A program made the translations under genes and the position numbers. The notes under the pieces were generated by a model that did no database searches, was not told the DNA's origin, and saw nothing but the letters and a program-made list of their open reading frames with translations. Shown in pieces: positions 6,701-7,778 of a DNA stretch of 7,778 nucleotides. The stretch's first letter is position 1. Each line of letters opens with the position of its first letter. Source of the stretch: Verrucomicrobiota bacterium (GTDB lineage: Bacteria > Verrucomicrobiota > Verrucomicrobiia > Limisphaerales > JAGWYX01); contig JAGWYX010000147.1 of NCBI GenBank assembly GCA_018969165.1, positions 1 through 7,778 on the forward strand, read 5' to 3'.

Positions 6701-7392
6701 GCGCCGAGCCGACCGGCGTGGCCGTGGACGCCTCGGGCAAAGTCTGGGATGTCAACAACGGTGACGAGTACATCAAGCGCATCGACCCGGCGGTAAACGC
6801 GGTGGACTTGTCCAAGCGCATCATCGGCGGCGCCCACTATGGCTACAGCGACATGACCGGGATCATCGCGCGCACGACGACGACCCGGCTCGGGTTGTGG
6901 ACCGTGATCCATAATTCGCGGTTCGACAACACGGCCTGGGGCACCGTGTCGTGGCAGTCAACCGAGCCGGCGGGCACCTCGATCAAGATCCGCGTGCGGA
7001 GTTCGGCCGATCAAGCGGCCTGGTCAGCGTGGGAAACGGCGACCAACGGCGTGCCGCTCTCGGCCACGCCCAACGGCAAATATCTCCAGATCGAGGCGAC
7101 ATTCCAGATCAAGACCGGCGAACAGTCGCCGGTCCTGTTCGACCTCACCGTGACGCCCTCGACGGCGCCACCGCAACAGCCGACGTTGAGCGCGCGGATT
7201 CTCGATGCCGAACGCGTTGAAATCTCCTGGCCGAACGTGACAGGGACGTGGGACTTGGACGCGGCGGAGGTGCTGGGGAGCGTGACGAACTGGCAGCCGA
7301 CAGGGTTGGCGCCGGTGTTGACCGGCGACCGCTATGTCGTGACGGTCGTGGCGACCAACGCGAGTCGGTTCTACCGGCTGCGGCAACGGTGA
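745..7392 (+). CDS. Giant secreted protein: beta-helix repeats, anchor-Q-like segment, beta-sandwiches, seven-bladed propeller
   Basis: This encodes 2,215 residues; its function is unknown. An exported surface or extracellular binding protein is the most likely role. Residues 1-30 are a signal peptide: basic MRISRWRPK, a hydrophobic core, then cleavage after TLA (residue 30) or at Cys25 in a possible lipobox (LLSC). Residues about 53-1200 hold six beta-helix units with motifs GTL.A.GT, PITFTS and GDWKGIY. A simpler beta-helix tail runs to about 1290. Residues 1290-1351 carry a choice-of-anchor-Q-like block (VDPRF, DYHL, SPLIDAG, LGAYEF). Two beta-sandwich repeats follow (about 1358-1500 and 1503-1645). 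Residues 1690-2045 form a Vgb/NHL-like propeller with seven blade motifs. A beta-rich module (about 2057-2140) and a C-terminal module ending SRFYRLRQR complete it. There are no visible catalytic residues and no frameshift. ATG 745 is chosen because the signal peptide starts there, though it has no good Shine-Dalgarno sequence; an ATG at 442 would give 2,316 residues. Confidence 0.85.
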   Translation: MRISRWRPKLLIGAALGLVVSLLSCSKTLADTYVNRVGTGGAIQDVNLGTTTWTASGSPYIVEARVAVNSGATLTIESGATVQVQAGRGMFVYGTLQASGASFTVSGAGNWLGIYLGPDAGGSILDGCTLQSAGGDNLGYLHWANRRATVYVDGCSPAIKNCQFANSAGHGVELYSSQALVQNNSFQNLAENSYAIAYDSLDRFPTLSGNSASGTGILGVSVPGGTMTGTNSWNTPGANLPYLLNGELALADSAVWTIDPGVTAKTDGQRVMIYGTLAAFGTSNNPITFTSRKATQAAGDWIGIYFGPQAGNSELDYVTVSYAGKDNLGYIHWAYRSAGVFVDACSPRFEHLTVSQSAQQGVELYASNARLDGAVISGCGGYGLIAEEGSRPAISNSRFVGNGSTGAYAVGMDAQSVPEPENVTFEANTRQGIEIWGGTLGADGSWPPWNTNAPYVITKDVSVADGVKLTIGAGAVVKLAGSGLFVNGVLAADGDSGPITFTSWRDDAVVGDSNGDGTGSVPAAGDWKGIYLSPGSGASFLNQCTFRYAGKDNLGYIHWEYRRAAVYVDTCSPGVWNCQFLDSALHGLELYSSEAEVRNNVFQNLGADGYAIRYDTLTAFPSISGNSVSGTGNLGIAVPGGTMGGTNTWNSPGANLPYFLNGELALAEGAQWTLDPGVTAQTDNQRVLIYGTLTALGTDAAPITFTSRKATPAPGDWKGVYFGPAAGASQLDHVNVAYAGRDNLGYIHWAYRYAALFVDSCSPRFDHLNVVQSQWAGLELYASASKISDTLIRGCGGNALIAEAGSRPEITSTRFAGNGGNGTGYYTVSIDPPSVPVPSNVIFETNILQGVQVSAGTLGASGTWQSWHTNAPYVLTGDVTIDGPAQLVIAPGTVIKLAGVGLFVNGALLADGQAAPITFTSARDDALAGDTNGDGTNTVAVAGDWKGVYLSPNSGASVMNRCTLRYAGKDSLGYIHWGYRRAAVYVDSCSATIAGCSVLDSAADGLALYASQASAQNNTFRNLGDGWHAIAFHSLDCFPLLADNAAAGTGNLGVYVPDGTIASSGRWTKPGADFPYLPTGNLTVADGTTLSLAPGVTVKTSGGIYVNGRLDARGTAVSPITFTSRKGAPAPGDWKGIYLAPSAGGSALRFCNLLYAGADSLGYYNWAYRRTALYVESCAPQLGDLSIAQSAVHGIMFYGSAAGLNNSLIYSNATSGLVLLNDAAPQLANNTVVGNGANGIDCSSGSPAVVNNILAFNATDGIVRQAGNPVLQNNCVFGNSHTNYNGLPTGTNDVSVDPRFVAAATADYHLADTSPLIDAGNNTVVQPFWTDLDDHLRVVGAQVDLGAYEFGASLAERVVDGLIRTAGEAVWTGTNIFDVAEQTKAQTVNAGVTATYYLKAVYSGNLIDNLRVTGAAAHSGWTVQYFDSQSLSNDLTAQITSASGLILSNVNPGSAFEFRLEVTPGPTAPGNEVLAVPVTFASYSDQTRSDTVQARTTAAPQAKVDLLVRRESDVQYVGGGVINATGDGQTKAIEVEPGQTVAFAVQVVNSGNITDSFVLHGGSGGLGWTVRYFDSLTGTNDTTAAASGGGLTLGPLSIGAATELRVVVTAATNLAGGASNQVLVSAVSGTDTTKSDTVKLVTSVITNAVTPQGGVYTLDADFEKGVLNGVEHQTAHDQLQLAKESVTLPFIWVPNSNEGTVSKVDTRTGRELGRYRTGPTSGGSPSRTTVDHDGNCWVANRVTGTVIKIGLYENGQYLDRNGNGTIETSRDVNGDGDITGDEILPWGQDECVLLEIVLIPGQEATYAPGAFAGTYANDNWNPGPRGIAVDAQGNVWLGTYGSKKFYYVDGSTGHILRTNDVSSVNHTSYGALIDANGVVWSAGQDKGHVLRLDPSDNSFSVVPIGHYVYGIGLDRHNHLFVSGWSDSKLSRVNVLTGVKEWTVNGFYNSRGVAVTDDGDVWVANSGPGTVTRWSNDGVVKATIPVGAEPTGVAVDASGKVWDVNNGDEYIKRIDPAVNAVDLSKRIIGGAHYGYSDMTGIIARTTTTRLGLWTVIHNSRFDNTAWGTVSWQSTEPAGTSIKIRVRSSADQAAWSAWETATNGVPLSATPNGKYLQIEATFQIKTGEQSPVLFDLTVTPSTAPPQQPTLSARILDAERVEISWPNVTGTWDLDAAEVLGSVTNWQPTGLAPVLTGDRYVVTVVATNASRFYRLRQR
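901..4350 (+). repeat. Six tandem beta-helix units in alternating A/B super-repeat
   Basis: Units start at conserved W-x(n)-PY segments: 901, 1441, 2080, 2689, 3334 and 3943, with lengths of 180-215 codons. The GDW/GNW motif occurs at 1069, 1639, 2317, 2887, 3571 and 4138. Spacings are 190, 226, 190, 228 and 189 codons, so units alternate. Like-to-like distances are 1248-1254 bp. A-units (1, 3, 5) carry NCQF-like and VPGGTM...WN.PGANLPY segments. B-units (2, 4) carry SPRF, GCGG..LIAE.GSRP and W.TNAPYV. Unit 6 begins like a B-unit and then degenerates. Every unit has a D(N/S)LGY..W..R motif followed by (Y/F)V(D/E).C. B-unit ends add a DxNGDGT calcium-type loop (codons at 2278 and 3532). The pattern implies internal duplication of a two-unit block. 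Confidence 0.85.
1726..1753 (+). repeat. 28-bp exact direct repeat (partner at 2974-3001)
   Basis: The 28 bases at 1726-1753 in unit 2 are identical to those at 2974-3001 in unit 4, exactly 1248 bp apart. They encode LGYIHWAYR plus the first base of the next codon. Flanking sequence has diverged noticeably at third positions and in amino acids. This fits duplication of the two-unit block with local retention, gene conversion or strong constraint at this motif. Confidence 0.85.
4612..4800 (+). other. Internal choice-of-anchor-Q-like segment of the giant protein
   Basis: Within the giant gene, residues about 1290-1351 contain, in order, VDPRFV, DYHLADTSPLIDAGNN, DLDDHLR and VDLGAYEFG. This series matches what I know of the 'choice-of-anchor Q' domain that closes many bacterial parallel beta-helix proteins (DPxF, DYxL, SPxIDAG, D.DG..R, D.GAYE). 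It usually sits near the C-terminus. Here more than 860 residues follow it, so it marks the end of the beta-helix part of a fused protein. Confidence 0.7.
4819..5679 (+). repeat. Two tandem beta-sandwich repeats in the giant protein
   Basis: Residues about 1358-1500 and 1503-1645 share the same series: VDGLIR / VDLLVR, then TKAQTVNAGVTATYYL / TKAIEVEPGQTVAFAV, then SGNLIDNLRVTG / SGNITDSFVLHG, then GWTVQYFDS / GWTVRYFDS, SASGLILSN / SGGGLTLGP and a closing S(D)DTVxxxT. They are about 145 residues each and clearly homologous. The fold is inferred to be Ig-like or CARDB/NEW3-like. These modules probably act as spacers or binding platforms between the beta-helix and the propeller. Confidence 0.75.
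5812..6879 (+). other. Seven-bladed beta-propeller region (Vgb/NHL-like) with calcium loop
   Basis: Seven blade-like motifs can be counted from residue 1690: FIWVPNSNEGTVSKVD, then TVDHDGNCWVANR, GIAVDAQGNVWLGTYG, LIDANGVVWSAG, GIGLDRHNHLFVSGW, GVAVTDDGDVWVANSG and GVAVDASGKVWDVNNG. Each is followed by a strand ending in a KID- or RLD-like sequence. This matches streptogramin lyase (Vgb) and NHL-type propellers; Vgb itself has seven blades. An insertion between blades 2 and 3 contains DRNGNGTI and then DVNGDGDITGDE (residues 1759-1782). The second part fits the EF-hand loop, with D, N, D, D, T and E at positions 1, 3, 5, 7, 9 and 12. Lyase activity is not implied. Confidence 0.75.
7183..7389 (+). 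other. C-terminal SRFYR-type module of the giant protein
   Basis: Residues about 2147-2215 run TLSARILDAERVEISWPN, then W(D)LDAAEVLG, NWQPTG, PVLTGDRYVVTV and ASRFYRLRQR to the stop. The upstream protein ends with a comparable EASTN/W..IG/SRFYRVRAP series. I recall similar endings on many Verrucomicrobiota exported proteins. Neither a PEP-CTERM signal, nor an LPxTG motif, nor a hydrophobic tail is present, so if the protein is anchored, this module is the candidate. Confidence 0.6.
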
Positions 7393-7557
7393 TTCGCCGC
7401 GGACGATCGGTTGGTGGCAGAAAAGTCTTGCATCTGTTGCCCGGGTGCGGCAGGGTCCCCATGCGCTTGGTGGCAGGCCGCCCCGGCGTGACTCGAGTCG
7501 TTCAGGGTCCGGGAATGGCCTTGTTTGGGTACGGGTTCAAAGAGAAAGGGAAAGGAT
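7393..7557 (+). other. Intergenic region before the third gene
   Basis: This stretch of 165 bp contains a 10-bp direct repeat TTGGTGGCAG (7411-7420, 7467-7476), an octamer CAGGGTCC twice (7451-7458, 7503-7510) and a perfect palindrome GACTCGAGTC (7490-7499). A weak hairpin (7434-7440 with 7447-7453, two G-T pairs) lacks a T-tract. No consensus promoter could be assigned. Confidence 0.5.
7545..7556 (+). promoter_or_regulatory. Ribosome binding site for the 7558 gene
   Basis: The purine-rich run AAAGGGAAAGGA sits just upstream of ATG 7558. AAAGGG (7545-7550) is 7 nt from the start, a good Shine-Dalgarno spacing. This fixes the start of the third gene. It contrasts with the giant gene, whose preferred start has no such site. 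Confidence 0.7.
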
Positions 7558-7778
7558 ATGCAAGGGTTATGGCGAACGGCGTTGGTCCTGGCGGCCATGT
7601 CCACATTCACGCAGGCGCAACTTTTCTTCCAGGATTTCTCCAGCTCCAGCTCCATCTCCGATTACGTCAGTGCCACGCCCAACAGTGGGCAGTTCAACGC
7701 CATCGGGTCCTCCGGCTCGAGTGTCACCGTCGGCATCGTCGGGGGGGCGCTGCAATACACCCGGACCGGCGACCCCAA
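7558..7778 (+). CDS. N-terminal part of an exported protein (3' truncated)
   Basis: An ATG with a good ribosome binding site opens a frame that runs off the right edge after 73 full codons. The first 20 residues, MQGLWRTALVLAAMSTFTQA, are a typical Sec signal peptide with likely cleavage after TQA. The mature start is QLFFQDFSSSSSISDYVSA, with a serine run encoded by alternating TCC and AGC/ATC codons. It continues through TPNSGQFNAIGSSGSS to GGALQYTRTGDP. I recall similar 'DYVSATPNSGQFNAIG' openings on secreted, often anchor-bearing, proteins of Verrucomicrobiota and some other environmental phyla, without a known function. The rest of the protein, including any anchor, is outside the window. 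It follows the giant gene by 165 bp on the same strand and may be co-expressed with it or not. Confidence 0.8.
   Translation, partial: MQGLWRTALVLAAMSTFTQAQLFFQDFSSSSSISDYVSATPNSGQFNAIGSSGSSVTVGIVGGALQYTRTGDP

Noticed and set aside
5812..6879. Calling the propeller a functional streptogramin (virginiamycin B) lyase
   Set aside because: Only the blade pattern is shared; the propeller is embedded in a giant surface protein and I cannot identify catalytic residues.
7434..7453. Hairpin CTGTTGC/GCGGCAG after the giant gene, as a terminator
   Set aside because: It needs two G-T pairs and is followed by GGTCCCC rather than a T-tract.

Overview
The window is about 7.8 kb of GC-rich bacterial DNA. 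It is dominated by one very large gene for a secreted, multi-domain surface or extracellular protein. The tail of one secreted-type gene lies upstream of it and the start of another lies downstream; all three are on the + strand. The style of the proteins suggests Verrucomicrobiota (Pedosphaera/Limisphaerales-like), with Planctomycetota or Lentisphaerota as alternatives. The signs are giant beta-helix/propeller chimeras, C-termini ending in an SRFYR-type motif, and a next gene opening with signal peptide plus 'DYVSATPNSGQFNAIG'. This is inferred from recalled family resemblance; no phylogenetic marker gene is present.

Layout. Positions 1-194 hold the last 63 codons of a protein whose C-terminal module ends SRFYRVRAP. 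Positions 195-744 are a 550-bp gap that I read as non-coding leader. It carries an AT-rich patch near 291-320, a nested hairpin at 354-386 and a run of near-contiguous palindromes at 514-637. An open frame continuous with the giant gene runs through this gap from an ATG at 442. The translated stretch looks non-coding, and a convincing signal peptide begins at the ATG at 745, so I place the start there. Positions 745-7392 encode a 2,215-residue protein. Positions 7393-7557 are a short intergenic region with a clear ribosome binding site. Positions 7558-7778 hold the first 73 codons of a third exported protein, cut by the window edge.

The giant protein, in order: signal peptide (possibly a lipoprotein signal); six tandem right-handed beta-helix units in an alternating A-B-A-B-A-B pattern with a super-period of 416-418 residues; a plain beta-helix tail; an internal 'choice-of-anchor Q'-type segment; two related beta-sandwich repeats; a seven-bladed Vgb/NHL-like beta-propeller with an EF-hand-like calcium loop inserted; a further beta-rich module; and a C-terminal module ending SRFYRLRQR, closely resembling the end of the upstream protein. 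No catalytic site is recognisable. The most defensible role is a large cell-surface or secreted binding/adhesion protein, but the function is unknown.

The most interesting items are the regular A/B super-repeat with its aromatic DNLGYIHWxYR signature, the palindromic leader with competing pairings, and the shared C-terminal motif on two neighbouring exported proteins, which may be an uncharacterised sorting module. No RNA genes, CRISPR arrays, insertion sequences or defence or biosynthetic systems were seen.
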